Shown piece by piece: positions 21,019 through 31,193 of a DNA stretch of 64,000 nt (positions within the stretch are counted from its first letter, which is position 1; each line of letters begins with the position of its first letter). Position numbers and translations under genes: made by a program. The notes beneath the pieces are model-generated. The model was not told the DNA's origin and did not search any database. It saw only the letters and a program-made list of their open reading frames with translations. The stretch is from Lactarius indigo. Its lineage: Eukaryota; Basidiomycota; Agaricomycetes; Russulales; Russulaceae. Location of the stretch: positions 124,001 to 188,000 of the forward strand of contig JAFKAC010000026.1 of assembly GCA_025766275.1 (NCBI GenBank). The letters run 5' to 3'.

Positions 21019-23007
21019 GTGGCGACTGTCAACACACGCGATCAGTGGACGAGCTTCCGTCCCTACCATTTGGAACGAAGAGGAGATCGCAACGTACCAA
21101 CCAGATTCCTAGGAGCGGCCCGCTGGAGGGAACGAGGAGACGAAACCGGATACTTCGTAGAGTTCAACGGACCCTCACGGTTCAGACCTGTTGAGTTCAA
21201 TTTTGACCACCTGTGTTGGGTAGAAGTTACGTGGAACCCCATAGATCACCGCTGGGACGTCATCAGACCAGCAGGAAGACAATATCAGTGTGATATCGAC
21301 GCACGCGAGCTCAACTCACGAGCCGACTGGGGACCCATCGACGGCCAAATACGAGAACATTCGACCGGAGAAGCAGTAAGTGAGGAAACCGAAGAGGAAG
21401 AGCAAAGCGAGGAAGATCGTCCAGCAAGCGTTGGACCTATCGAGCAATACACCATCCAACGAGCTGAGTCCCTACATATCTCAGAACAACCAGAAGTGAT
21501 CCACGTACGATCACCCGCAGCAGAAATGGCAACAACCACCATGACGGAAGAAGAAATTATAACTATTAGAGAACAAGCGGCGCGAGACGCGGCCGAAGCA
21601 ATCAGGCAGGAATCTCAACGAAATCTCATGCCCATCAACCCCGAAACGGGACATCGAATGACCGCGGACGACGCAGCAATCTTCCGTGCCATCGGACCCG
21701 ACCAAGGAGACCCCCCGTCAGGGGATGGAGGAAGACGAGGGATGCCGCTAGACCCCCCACCCGGGTGGGGAGGACCTCCCGGGGACAACTTCCCCCGACG
21801 CCCAGGAGGGGGAGGAAATCCGCCCGACCTCCCGAACAACCCACCAGAAGGAGGACCTCCAGGAGGAGGTGGAGGCGGCGGAGGAGGTGCAGGCGGGGGG
21901 GGGCATGGACACGAAAAATTAACCGGTGAACCTCCCACCATCTTCGACGGAGATCGCACTAAGGTAGACTCATTCCTCACGCAATGGCACGTATATTGGG
22001 GGATGAACCTCGACACTCCCGTCATGCGCAACGACTATCGACGATGCCTGCTCTTCCTCTCCTACATCAAGGGGGTGTCGGTCAGCGAATGGGTGCTCTC
22101 ATACCTCAAATGGCTCAATCGACAAATACAACGTGGCATAGACCAACACACGCGGGATCTGTGGAACGCAGTAGCAGAAGGGTTTAACCAAAGGTTCGTC
22201 AACACCCTTGAACGAGAACAGGCTCAAGCCCTGTTGAGGAAGGGCCTCAAAATGGTCGATGGAGACATCGACAAGTACGTCAATGAATTCGAAGAAGCGG
22301 CCAGAAAAGCAGGCTACCGTCTTAACGACCCGCAAACAATCGACCTCTTTACAAAGGGGCTCCCCAAGAAGTTATACGAGAAGACCTACGACCTAGACGA
22401 GCCGGAGACCTTCGACGAGTGGAAGCGGGCAACGCTTCGCCGGCAGCGCAACTATATCCATATCAGAGCCAGGGTGGATGAGTACAAGGACAACAAACCG
22501 AAGAAGACGGGCAACGCCAATTGGAGCGTTCCACAGAACCTCGCAAACCCGTGGGCCATGGACACCTCCGCCGACCGAACTAGGGCAAGATTGGCCGGAT
22601 CCGACGAGATCGACTATGGCAAGCCGCCATACACCAATCTACCTCCGTTCCCGCCAAGAGGGGGCCCTGGAGCCAGAGGACGCGGAAGAGGGGGAATGCG
22701 GCGAGACCTAAGGACAGTCCTGTGCTATAACTGTAACGCACCGGGCCACCTCTCACGAAACTGCCCCCATCCACGACAGCCGCGACAATGGCGACCGCAA
22801 GAATCCGGACCTTCTACCGTCCGGATGACCGAAACCGACTACTACGCACAAGAGGCACCGCCCGCCCAGATACAAGCTGCTTCAACCAGTAAAACGGCGG
22901 AAGAACGAGCTAAAGAATGGCTTACGGGGGTAGCCAACGCCCCTGACGAAGTAAAGGATTTAATACTACAGGACTTGTGGGGGAAAGAGGGTTTTCGGAG
23001 CGCCTGA
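21019..23007 (+). CDS. Gypsy Gag (662 codons from an in-frame GTG; no upstream ATG)
   Basis: The open frame runs from about 21004 (after TAA 21001) to TGA 23005-23007. The first in-frame codon usable as a start near the 5' end is GTG at 21019; the first in-frame ATG is at 21526 (MATTTMTEEEIITI). The protein has an acidic N-terminal half, a Gly/Pro-rich linker (about residues 230-300), a Ty3-type capsid domain (about 305-490, with LFLSYIKGVSVSEWV), and a CCHC knuckle CYNCNAPGHLSRNC (about 572-585). It forms the virus-like particle and binds RNA. Either a non-ATG start is used, the ATG was lost in this copy, or translation starts at 21526. The capsid and knuckle are intact in all cases. Confidence 0.85.
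   Translation: MATVNTRDQWTSFRPYHLERRGDRNVPTRFLGAARWRERGDETGYFVEFNGPSRFRPVEFNFDHLCWVEVTWNPIDHRWDVIRPAGRQYQCDIDARELNSRADWGPIDGQIREHSTGEAVSEETEEEEQSEEDRPASVGPIEQYTIQRAESLHISEQPEVIHVRSPAAEMATTTMTEEEIITIREQAARDAAEAIRQESQRNLMPINPETGHRMTADDAAIFRAIGPDQGDPPSGDGGRRGMPLDPPPGWGGPPGDNFPRRPGGGGNPPDLPNNPPEGGPPGGGGGGGGGAGGGGHGHEKLTGEPPTIFDGDRTKVDSFLTQWHVYWGMNLDTPVMRNDYRRCLLFLSYIKGVSVSEWVLSYLKWLNRQIQRGIDQHTRDLWNAVAEGFNQRFVNTLEREQAQALLRKGLKMVDGDIDKYVNEFEEAARKAGYRLNDPQTIDLFTKGLPKKLYEKTYDLDEPETFDEWKRATLRRQRNYIHIRARVDEYKDNKPKKTGNANWSVPQNLANPWAMDTSADRTRARLAGSDEIDYGKPPYTNLPPFPPRGGPGARGRGRGGMRRDLRTVLCYNCNAPGHLSRNCPHPRQPRQWRPQESGPSTVRMTETDYYAQEAPPAQIQAASTSKTAEERAKEWLTGVANAPDEVKDLILQDLWGKEGFRSA
22989..22995 (+). promoter_or_regulatory. 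-1 ribosomal frameshift slippery heptamer GGGTTTT between Gag and Pol
   Basis: In the Gag frame the codons read gag ggt ttt cgg, giving G GGT TTT, a canonical X XXY YYZ heptamer, ten bases before the Gag stop. Slipping one base back enters exactly the Pol frame (…GGG TTT TCG GAG…). The Pol frame has no early ATG, so this is the likely mechanism of Gag-Pol synthesis. Confidence 0.75.
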
Positions 23008-26000
23008 ACCCATCGGCCTGGGTGAGGGCTCTAAATTGTAATTCTGTAATCATGACACGCTTTCGTTCTCTCCGAATTCCAGTCTCGATTCGCACGAATT
23101 ACCGAATGGCCGACATCAAAGCATTGGTTGACTCAGGAGCAACCGATAACTTCATACATCCGAATTTTGTCAAAAGGATAGGCATTGGACTCCAGCCCCT
23201 GCCACAACCACGGAAAATTTGGAACATAGACGACACAGAAAATAAAGCTGGGTCTATCACCCACTTCACCGATCTAGATGTATACGCTAAGGGATATCAC
23301 AGGACCATGCGCTTCCTCGTAACCGATCTCGGGAAGGAAAGCATTGTCCTAGGATATCCATGGCTGGCAACCTACGAGCCAACCATTAGCTGGCGGGACG
23401 CAGTAGTACACGAGGAGATCATGCCGGTCGTGATCAGCACACAGGACAGTCCAGATCGTCATACCATCATCGCAGCCGCACTCACTAATGACGAAAAGGA
23501 AGCCATCGTCCAGGATATGGAGGAAGAAGACATATACCTACGCGCAACTACGTCCACGGAGCTAGCTATCCGGGCGAAAACAGAAGATAACCCCGTAGAA
23601 CTGCCGGCAGTATACGCCGCCTTTGAAAGGCTCTTCAGCGAAGAAGCGTCTCAACGATTTCCCCCAGCAAGACCCTGGGACCACGCCATTGACTTTAAGC
23701 CTGGTACTCCATCTGCGATAGATTGCAAAATATACCCGTTAACGCAAGAGGAAGAGGGGAAGCTTAAGGAGTTCCTAGACGAAAAACTTAAGCAAGGATA
23801 TCTGCGACCGTCCATCTCCCCATACGCCTCATCATTCTTCTTTGTCAAAAAGAAGGACGGGAAGCTACGCCCCGTACAAGACTATCGCGTTATCAACTCA
23901 CATACCATACGCAACCAATACCCACTCCCCCTTATCCAGGACCTCATCTACGACCTCAGTAATGCCCATATCTATACCAAGCTCGACATCCGCTGGGGTT
24001 ATAACAATGTCCGCATACGCGACGGAGACCAAGAAAAGGCGGCTTTCAAAACCAAATTCGGCCTCTTCGAACCAACGGTCATGTTCTTTGGCCTCACAAA
24101 CTCACCAGCCACCTTTCAAACCATGATGAACCACATCTATCGCGACACCATCGCAAAACACAAACTACGGGGGACGGTTATCCGAGTCTACATGGATGAC
24201 ATTGGAATTGCCACGCGGGAAGGATCCACATCAGCTGATCATATTGCCGCGGTGACTGACGTTCTCCGCGTTGCCCAGGATCATGATCTCTATTTCAAAC
24301 TCGAGAAATGCCTATTTCACCAACCGCGGATGGATTACCTGGGGGTAATCCTTGAGAGGGGGGTAACACGTATGGACCCGGTAAAAGTTCGCGGCATCAA
24401 GGACTGGCCAACCCCAACAAAGGTCAGGGACGTACGATCCTTTCTAGGCTTCTGCAACTTTTACCGCCTTTTCATCCGCGGTTTCGCCACCCACGCACGA
24501 CCATTAAACCGACTCACCCGGAAGGACGCAGAATGGAAATGGACAGAAGACGAAGACCGCGCGTTCAGAACCCTCAAACGCCTCGTCACGGAAGAGCCAG
24601 TATTGGCACATCCCAACTTACAAGACCAATTCGAATTAGAGGTTGATGCATCCGGATTCGCAGTAGGTGCCGTGCTCTTACAAAAGAAAAATGACGGTCG
24701 CAAGCACCCGATAGGGTATTACTCAGCCACTCTAAACGAGGCTGAACGCAACTACGACATCTACGACTTAGAGCTTCTGGCCATCGTCAAGGCTCTCCGG
24801 CACTGGAGACCCCTACTTGCGGGGTCCCCACATAAAATCAAGATATTTTCAGACCACCTCAATCTCCAGTACTGGAAAACCCCGCAAAAAATCAGCCGAC
24901 GAGTCGCCCGGGAAGTACTAGAACTGATGGAATACGATTTCGAGATCCATCACATCAGAGGAAAGAATAACGGCAGAGCAGACGCCTTATCCAGACGACC
25001 GGACTACGACCAGGGAGAGGGAGACAACGAAGGTGTGGTAGTCTTACCTCCCGAAGTATTCGTACGAGCCACTAATGCCGCTCGCGCCCTGGAAATACAC
25101 CCGCTACTGCAAGCGCCGAGGCGACGGCAAGACCCGAAGGTTATCCAGGCATGGGTCGACGCCCACCAGCTGAAAAAGATAGAAGGAGAATGGTACAAGG
25201 ACGGACGACTGGTAGTCACCGGGCCCATGTCCGCGTACAGGGCAATAATACACGATCACCACGACCCCCCCGTTCACGGTCACCCAGGTATCAGCAGAAC
25301 CCAACGAATTGTCGAACGACACTACTGGTGGCCAAGAGTTCGTCGAGATGTGTATGAGTATGTCACAGGATGCGCCGACTGCCAGCGAAACAAAGTCAAC
25401 ACAAGACCAACGCACGCGCCGTTGCACCCCATCACCGCAATAACGGACGCTCCTCCCTTCCACACCATCGCGTTGGACTTTATTACCAAATTACCAATAT
25501 CTCAGTCCTATGATAGTATCCTCACCGTTACAGATCACGACTGCAGCAAGGCGTCAATATTTATCCCGTGTAATGAAGAGATTACCGCAGAAGAAACGGC
25601 CACCCTGTACGTCCTTCACGTATTCAAACGGTTCGGACTACCGCGCAAAGTCATCAGTGACCGCGACCCCCGATTCACATCAAAATTCACCAAGGAAGTC
25701 TGTCGAATTTTGGGCATCAAACAAAATGTCTCTACGGCGTATCACCCACGAACGGATGGGCAATCGGAGCGAACCAATCAATGGCTGGAGCAATATCTGC
25801 GGTTCTGGGCCAACGAACGCCAAGACAACTGGGCGGCATATCTCCCGATAGCAGAATTCGCTCACAACAATTGGCCCCACGAGCACACAAAACAATCACC
25901 CTTCATGCTGCTTATGGGCTACGACCCAATAGCAGATTGGACGGATAAGCCATCCCCTATCCCACGCGTCGTCACCAGACTTACACAGCTCAAGGAAGCG

Positions 26001-27725
26001 CGACAGCTGGCCCAGACCCTTATCAAGAAGGCCCAGGACAGTTGGGTGAAGCACCGAAACACTCCGAAATATCAGATAGGCGACCAAGTATGGTTAGAAG
26101 GAAAACACCTTCGAACCAATCAACCTACGGCAAAATTTGCGGCGCGACGCCACGGTCCTTTTAAAGTAGTCCAGGTGATGTCCCCATACAACTACCGTCT
26201 TGAACTTCCCACACAGTGGAGCATCCACCCAGTGTTCCACATAGATCTTCTCACGCCGTACAAAAGTACAACCATGCATGGAGAAAATTTCCCTCGACCG
26301 CCACCGGATCTTGTGGAGGGGGAGGAAGAATATGAAGTCCAGGCTATTCTAGATTCACGGCATTTCGGCCGCCGCAAGAAACTCCAATATCTCATCAAAT
26401 GGAAGGGCTATCCTGACTCGGAGAATCAGTGGGTCGATAAGGATGACGTCTTTGCCCCGGAAGCAATAGAGGCATACCAAGCGGCCCGAACAGCCGCACG
26501 AGGACTTAAAAGCGCTATCGAAGAGCGGCAGGGAGAGTATCACTCCCACATTCGATCTACTTCTACGTCTATGCCCACCTCTCCTCTCAGACATGTCACC
26601 ACGGCGATCCTCCTCGACCAAGTCGCACAAGACGCCGCCGCCATCATCCAAGACGACGAAGAAACCGTGGTTCCAGCGGTCCAGCTCACTCCGTACACAC
26701 CTGCAAACATGCGAACCGGGCATATCACCGCTCAAGAATGGGCTGGCCTCTTACAGAGGTTCCCAGACCCCACGCGCCAGCCCAGCGACGAGCAGCAGCC
26801 TGCCGTCGCTCACATCTTCCGAGACGACAATGGGGCGCGGGAACCCATCGCGATCATCCCCCCAGACGACGCTCTTATCGGTACTAGGGGAGTTTTCCCG
26901 ACCGATCGACCTAACGAAGGACCAGGAGGAGGTGGAAGCGGAGGAGGCTTGGCGGAAGACGGCTCAGGAGTGGGCCAGAGAACAGTTGAGGTTGGCGCAG
27001 GAGAGATTGAGCGAGTTGCGGCAGCGCAGGCAACGATGCCGGACCAAGCTGACCCTGACGACGGAGATTACTACCCGGTCAGCCACCCCCTCCTTCGAAC
27101 GAACCGCGACTCTGCTGATCCCGGAATCACCCCGTGGCTCCTGCACACCGACGGAACCCCCATGTCTCGAGGACGTGTGCGACTGCCCGGCGTCGCACTT
27201 CACACCCCCATTACGCGAGACGACGACCCGGCGCAGGTCCTTGCGCCTGAGGGGTTCCGGGCGAATCGACAGCCCCATTACATTCACTTCCCCATCACCG
27301 GGCCGGACGGAGTAGAGCTGCAGGCGAGTCATGTCCAGATTGTCGGAGGTGCGAACCCTTTTGTCCTGGGAGTAATCCCGGGATCCCCTTATCTCTACGG
27401 CAAACCCCTTTACGCCGCCCCTCGTCTCTCGGCTGCGAATCGCGCCTTCATCGCTCACGAGGACCTCGTCATCCTCGCCGCCAACAAACTTACCGACCGC
27501 GCACTTAACCGCATAGGGGATGAATCCCTGGTTGCGGAGGTGACACGGTATCGCGCCGCAGCCCACGAGGAGTCGCGCTTACAGGCGCGTATCCGCCAAC
27601 TCCGCAGCATGGTCCTTGTTGCCCGGGAGGACAAGATGGACTGTGTGTACCGCCTGGAGCGTGCTGACGTATTCCGCCGTATTGAGGATGAGCAACGCGA
27701 GTGGATCGCCCGTGACTTTCAGTGA
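22995..27725 (+). CDS. Gypsy Pol: protease, RT, RNase H, integrase, chromodomain
   Basis: The Pol frame opens at 22977 and is entered at 22995 by -1 frameshift, with stop at 27723-27725. Residues below are counted from 22977. Landmarks are protease DSGATDNF (52-59), RT with YMDD (405-408), RNase H Asp in EVDASGFAVGAVLL (557), integrase H2C2 finger HPGISRTQRIVERHYWW..CADCQRNK (about 767-815), and the DDE triad in TDHDCSK (about 852), SDRDPRF (about 895) and SERTNQW (about 931). A chromodomain spans YEVQAILDSR...YLIKWKGYPDSENQWV (about 1117-1165). An unusual tail of about 410 aa follows, with no domain I recognise. The chromodomain is known to steer integration to marked chromatin in this clade. 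No stop or frameshift is seen. Confidence 0.96.
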   Translation, partial: SERLNPSAWVRALNCNSVIMTRFRSLRIPVSIRTNYRMADIKALVDSGATDNFIHPNFVKRIGIGLQPLPQPRKIWNIDDTENKAGSITHFTDLDVYAKGYHRTMRFLVTDLGKESIVLGYPWLATYEPTISWRDAVVHEEIMPVVISTQDSPDRHTIIAAALTNDEKEAIVQDMEEEDIYLRATTSTELAIRAKTEDNPVELPAVYAAFERLFSEEASQRFPPARPWDHAIDFKPGTPSAIDCKIYPLTQEEEGKLKEFLDEKLKQGYLRPSISPYASSFFFVKKKDGKLRPVQDYRVINSHTIRNQYPLPLIQDLIYDLSNAHIYTKLDIRWGYNNVRIRDGDQEKAAFKTKFGLFEPTVMFFGLTNSPATFQTMMNHIYRDTIAKHKLRGTVIRVYMDDIGIATREGSTSADHIAAVTDVLRVAQDHDLYFKLEKCLFHQPRMDYLGVILERGVTRMDPVKVRGIKDWPTPTKVRDVRSFLGFCNFYRLFIRGFATHARPLNRLTRKDAEWKWTEDEDRAFRTLKRLVTEEPVLAHPNLQDQFELEVDASGFAVGAVLLQKKNDGRKHPIGYYSATLNEAERNYDIYDLELLAIVKALRHWRPLLAGSPHKIKIFSDHLNLQYWKTPQKISRRVAREVLELMEYDFEIHHIRGKNNGRADALSRRPDYDQGEGDNEGVVVLPPEVFVRATNAARALEIHPLLQAPRRRQDPKVIQAWVDAHQLKKIEGEWYKDGRLVVTGPMSAYRAIIHDHHDPPVHGHPGISRTQRIVERHYWWPRVRRDVYEYVTGCADCQRNKVNTRPTHAPLHPITAITDAPPFHTIALDFITKLPISQSYDSILTVTDHDCSKASIFIPCNEEITAEETATLYVLHVFKRFGLPRKVISDRDPRFTSKFTKEVCRILGIKQNVSTAYHPRTDGQSERTNQWLEQYLRFWANERQDNWAAYLPIAEFAHNNWPHEHTKQSPFMLLMGYDPIADWTDKPSPIPRVVTRLTQLKEARQLAQTLIKKAQDSWVKHRNTPKYQIGDQVWLEGKHLRTNQPTAKFAARRHGPFKVVQVMSPYNYRLELPTQWSIHPVFHIDLLTPYKSTTMHGENFPRPPPDLVEGEEEYEVQAILDSRHFGRRKKLQYLIKWKGYPDSENQWVDKDDVFAPEAIEAYQAARTAARGLKSAIEERQGEYHSHIRSTSTSMPTSPLRHVTTAILLDQVAQDAAAIIQDDEETVVPAVQLTPYTPANMRTGHITAQEWAGLLQRFPDPTRQPSDEQQPAVAHIFRDDNGAREPIAIIPPDDALIGTRGVFPTDRPNEGPGGGGSGGGLAEDGSGVGQRTVEVGAGEIERVAAAQATMPDQADPDDGDYYPVSHPLLRTNRDSADPGITPWLLHTDGTPMSRGRVRLPGVALHTPITRDDDPAQVLAPEGFRANRQPHYIHFPITGPDGVELQASHVQIVGGANPFVLGVIPGSPYLYGKPLYAAPRLSAANRAFIAHEDLVILAANKLTDRALNRIGDESLVAEVTRYRAAAHEESRLQARIRQLRSMVLVAREDKMDCVYRLERADVFRRIEDEQREWIARDFQ

Positions 27726-27756
27726 GTCTGGGGCCTCACGCTAGAAAGGAGGGTGA

Positions 27757-28204
27757 TGTTACGGTTTAATCCTTACTGTACCGGTTGTGACTACGGCGGT
27801 AAGGTAGATTAGTCACGGACTCGGAGTTTACGCAGGAGTTAGGAGTTTGAGGATGACTCGATCCTAGTACAGGTAGTAGTAGTACTAGGATTGCGCTACT
27901 TACGCGATACGTCGGACGCTATACTACAGTGACTCATAGCAGCGCTTGAAAGCCTGCTCTTCTTGTATTTAAGGTAGCTGTGGAAGACCAAGACACGCCA
28001 TCTTGGTCTTCTTCAATCGTCACTTCTTGTCTCCAGTTCTCTCTTCACTCCTACCTCAGAAGTAGGAAAGTCATCGTCATAACTAGTGTCTTCGAACATC
28101 TAGGATAAAGCCTTCGTGCCATACGTCTTCGGGCGTGAACAGCTAAGTCATCAAAGTCGCCTTCATTTACGCTCAAGTCGAGCTAACGCTGTGACGGCGT
28201 TACA
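27757..28204 (+). repeat. Gypsy 3' LTR
   Basis: Second 448-bp LTR, identical by eye to the first. It is preceded by the polypurine tract at 27743-27756 and followed by TSD gtagc. Confidence 0.95.
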
Positions 28205-30403
28205 GTAGCTCCCGGAAACGAAGAAAGTGATAGTATGGGTCAAGCGAGGTGGGTACACTTGTTGTTTACACAGACGCCCTCCATTGACATTGCTTCACAC
28301 TCAAGCCAGAGTATTGAACTAACAGATGAACAAACCGACATATTGCAGAGGCACATTGCTGCATTCCGAGCTGCCGACCCAGATTCTCGGTCCAAAATCA
28401 TCCAAGTTTCCGTTGACAGCATCAAGAAAAGTTGGCGACAAGGCGTGGGCTTCAATAGAGATGGCGTAGAAATGGTACGTTTGCTTTAGCCTCAACAATG
28501 TTGCACCGCTCTCATATTTCGTAGTTTGTACGCCGATTCCTTTATAACAGGTGCCGACAGGAGCGAAGACGATGCCAGTTTCGTCACAGAAAATGGACAT
28601 ATCACGACATTTTGGTTGATGTTCACCAAAAGGAACTTGACAAGATGGCTCTCGAAATGTCTGGGTCGAAGCGGGGATCGGCAGCCTACCTTGGTTGCTA
28701 CAAAAAGTCCATCAAGGTGATCAGCCAGAGATTAGATGAACATACACGGGTGAAGTACAGAGCGGAGGCGAAGAAATGGACAGAGCAACAGGCTCCCCCT
28801 CGGCAGCAGCAGCGGTACGTGCATGCCAAGCACTCTATCGTGTGGGAAGTAACTAAGTCCTATCAAGGATGTTTGGGAAACATGGTATCAACACCATGCG
28901 AGATTTTTCTGAGTCCATGTACCGCCAATATGGTGTACGGGTTGCCATATTAGCAGGCTACTGCGACAGTGATGGCGAACCGGCGATCATGTTGTGAGTA
29001 TCAAATTCTATCTACTTACAATCTAGTGACCTATTACCTAGCCATGACATCAATAACGAATTGGGTGGAACGTCCTTCAAATCGCGACACAAAGACTGGC
29101 AGAGGGACCCAATGGTCGAGGACTTCTCAAGATGGACTGCCGAGTCCTTTGGTGGGAGTCTATTTTGCTTCAAGGGAAGTGTGCTAATGCGGCACCTTTA
29201 TAGGAGTCCATGCTAGCGATGACAGCGAAGAGGAGGGAAAAGGGAAGGATGCAACGCCAATTATCAAGCTGGTGATAGACAAGAATGGGTATCCCATGCT
29301 GCCGAGATGGGAAGCCATCGAACGCGAGGGTCTCATGTACAGGAAGTACCTCATCGGCAGGTTCATGGGCGAGACGTACAGTAAGTGAGCTACAGCTTGT
29401 AGTAGACCTATCACTTATGAACTTATCAGAGATTGCCGTGGGCGGGGGAAAGGGCAGAATCCCATGGGCCAGACTGAAAGAGACCCCAGGTGACTTCATC
29501 CTTTCCAAGTACCTGCCGGCCGGTGTTACGCTCACTCAGTACCATCACATTCGCCAAGAGGATGTCAACGCATTGCTCAAACACTGGACGCAAAGGCAAG
29601 CTGCCGGCGAGATCCCATTCCGTTTCAAGATGAGAGATGTCTGGGGGCGTCAGGCACAAGGAAATGATGAAGAAACCCCTGGAGATGGAAATGCTCTAAC
29701 CAAAGAGGGGGCTGACGGTAATGGCCAAGAAGACAGCGCTGGGGGTCCAAGCGATGTAAGTAAGCTCCTTGTGTTGATGGGAGATGCTTACCATCTTTTT
29801 CCGCACCTTAAGCCTCACCCTCACCACAGCACCAGCAGCCAAAGGCATGGAAATGGTGCCGAGGTGTGTGAGGAGCTGGGACAGGGAGATCGAGATCCAT
29901 CTCCGCACCCACCCAACGCTGCACCCCCTCACACTCGCCCTCGCCCTCGCATTATCACACAACGCCACTCTACAACAGGAAGCTCAAGGGCGGATCAAGC
30001 TGCCGAGGCATCTACCACTCATAGACCAGTTCCCGACACAGCTGCCGATACTCGTCCCCCCAAGCGTCAGAAAGTCAGCAACCCCACCATAAATGCACAG
30101 CCTGAGACTCGGCGCTCAGGGCGTTCAACACGGCCTACAGAGCGGGTCAAGCAAACGCAGTAAGTAATGACTTCTTTGTTGTATCTAGAACCTGAAGTTC
30201 CCAATAGGGGTAGCAATATGTATTCTAGGAAGAGAGCGCGTCGCTAGCAGTCTTTGTATCACCTTTCTCCATCCACTCTCTAATTCATGGTATCACAAGT
30301 CCTCATTGTAGTATCTATTGTCCATTCGTCGTAGTCGATATACAGATGTGTTGCAAAAACTTATACTTGATGAAACAGAAAACATGAAGGCCTAATCAGC
30401 CTT

Positions 30404-31160
30404 TTATGCCCCACCGCCTTTCATCAACACCTCCAATTTCTCCTCGACATCCGCCAACCTCATCTCCAGGTGTTGGATCCTTTCGGCAGAGTTGTGCTCA
30501 GGAACTTCCTGAGGTGCTTGAGCTGCCGAAACCCCAGAACGCTGCCGAGAGGATGACAGAACCAAGTGTGAGGGCATTGGCACCTCCACAACTGGCACAA
30601 GGCGTCGTGCAGGTTGCAAGCGCCGACGGAGGGAGGGAGTGATCGCGGGGGTGGCATCGGCAGCACCGGCAGCTGCAGCAGGAGCGGAGGGACCGGCAGC
30701 TGCAGCGGCGGTAGCGGTGGCAGTGGTGTCGGTGGCAGAGGGGTTGGGAGAGGTGGGAGAGTCAGGCGCCGTGGGGGCCAGCGAAGCTGGAGACGCTGCG
30801 TTGGATGACGTGCTGTACAGTGTCAGCCCCTCAACCAACCTTGAGGCCGATGCTGCCGAGTCTGACGCCTCCGACGTCTTCCTGTATGCAGCTGCGGGCT
30901 GCTTTCCTTCCCGCACCTTGTACTGAGCGATGCGGTACCTGCGCACCACTTCCGGCTTCAGGTGGCACCGATCGGTCTTGCCTGTCTTCGAGTTTGGCGG
31001 CATCAAGCTGCACCCCACCTTGCTGCTTTGGCAGCGCAAGCAGGGAGCTGTCGGCTGTGGCTCGCAGTGCACATTGGCCTTGATGCATCTTTCACACTAT
31101 CACCAAGTTCTTTCAGCCGAATCTTAATGAAAATATATAACTACGCACCGAAAATTCATA

Positions 31161-31193
<33 letters not shown>

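Larger units (their letters stand above)
20547..28209 (+). mobile_element. Ty3/gypsy chromovirus-type retrotransposon, full length, TSD gtagc
   Basis: LTRs of 448 bp (20552-20999 and 27757-28204) begin tgttacgg and end cgttaca. I found no difference between them by eye, so insertion was very recent. The 5-bp repeat gtagc flanks both sides (20547-20551 and 28205-28209). Gag and Pol lie in overlapping frames joined by a -1 slippery site. A purine tract agaaaggagggtga precedes the 3' LTR. A possible primer site starting TGGCGACTG lies about 20 nt inside the left LTR. The integrase ends with a chromodomain. The element sits in an exon of gene X. Confidence 0.97.
20204..30163 (+). pseudogene. KDZ-A gene X, conserved KDZ-associated protein, split by a gypsy insertion
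   Basis: Exon 1 (20204-20451) begins MPNTSKQMKKPTKPTKEVER and is acidic and Ser-rich. After a 49-bp intron (20452-20500), exon 2 reads DSIAPGDLDMVTQEGVA and is cut at 20551. The frame resumes exactly at 28210 after the gypsy element and TSD (PGNEESDSMG...), leading into ELTDEQTDILQRHIAAFRAA. Later exons contain RRCQFRHRKWTYHDI, LDEHTRVKYRAEAKKW, RDFSESMYRQYGVRVAILAG, KGRIPWARLKETPGDF and a basic end RSGRSTRPTERVKQTQ (stop 30161-30163). All of these blocks have counterparts in the KDZ-B gene at 38.3-40.3 kb. Function is unknown. Being shared by two KDZ elements suggests a role in transposition. The 7.65-kb insertion should abolish normal expression. Confidence 0.72.
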
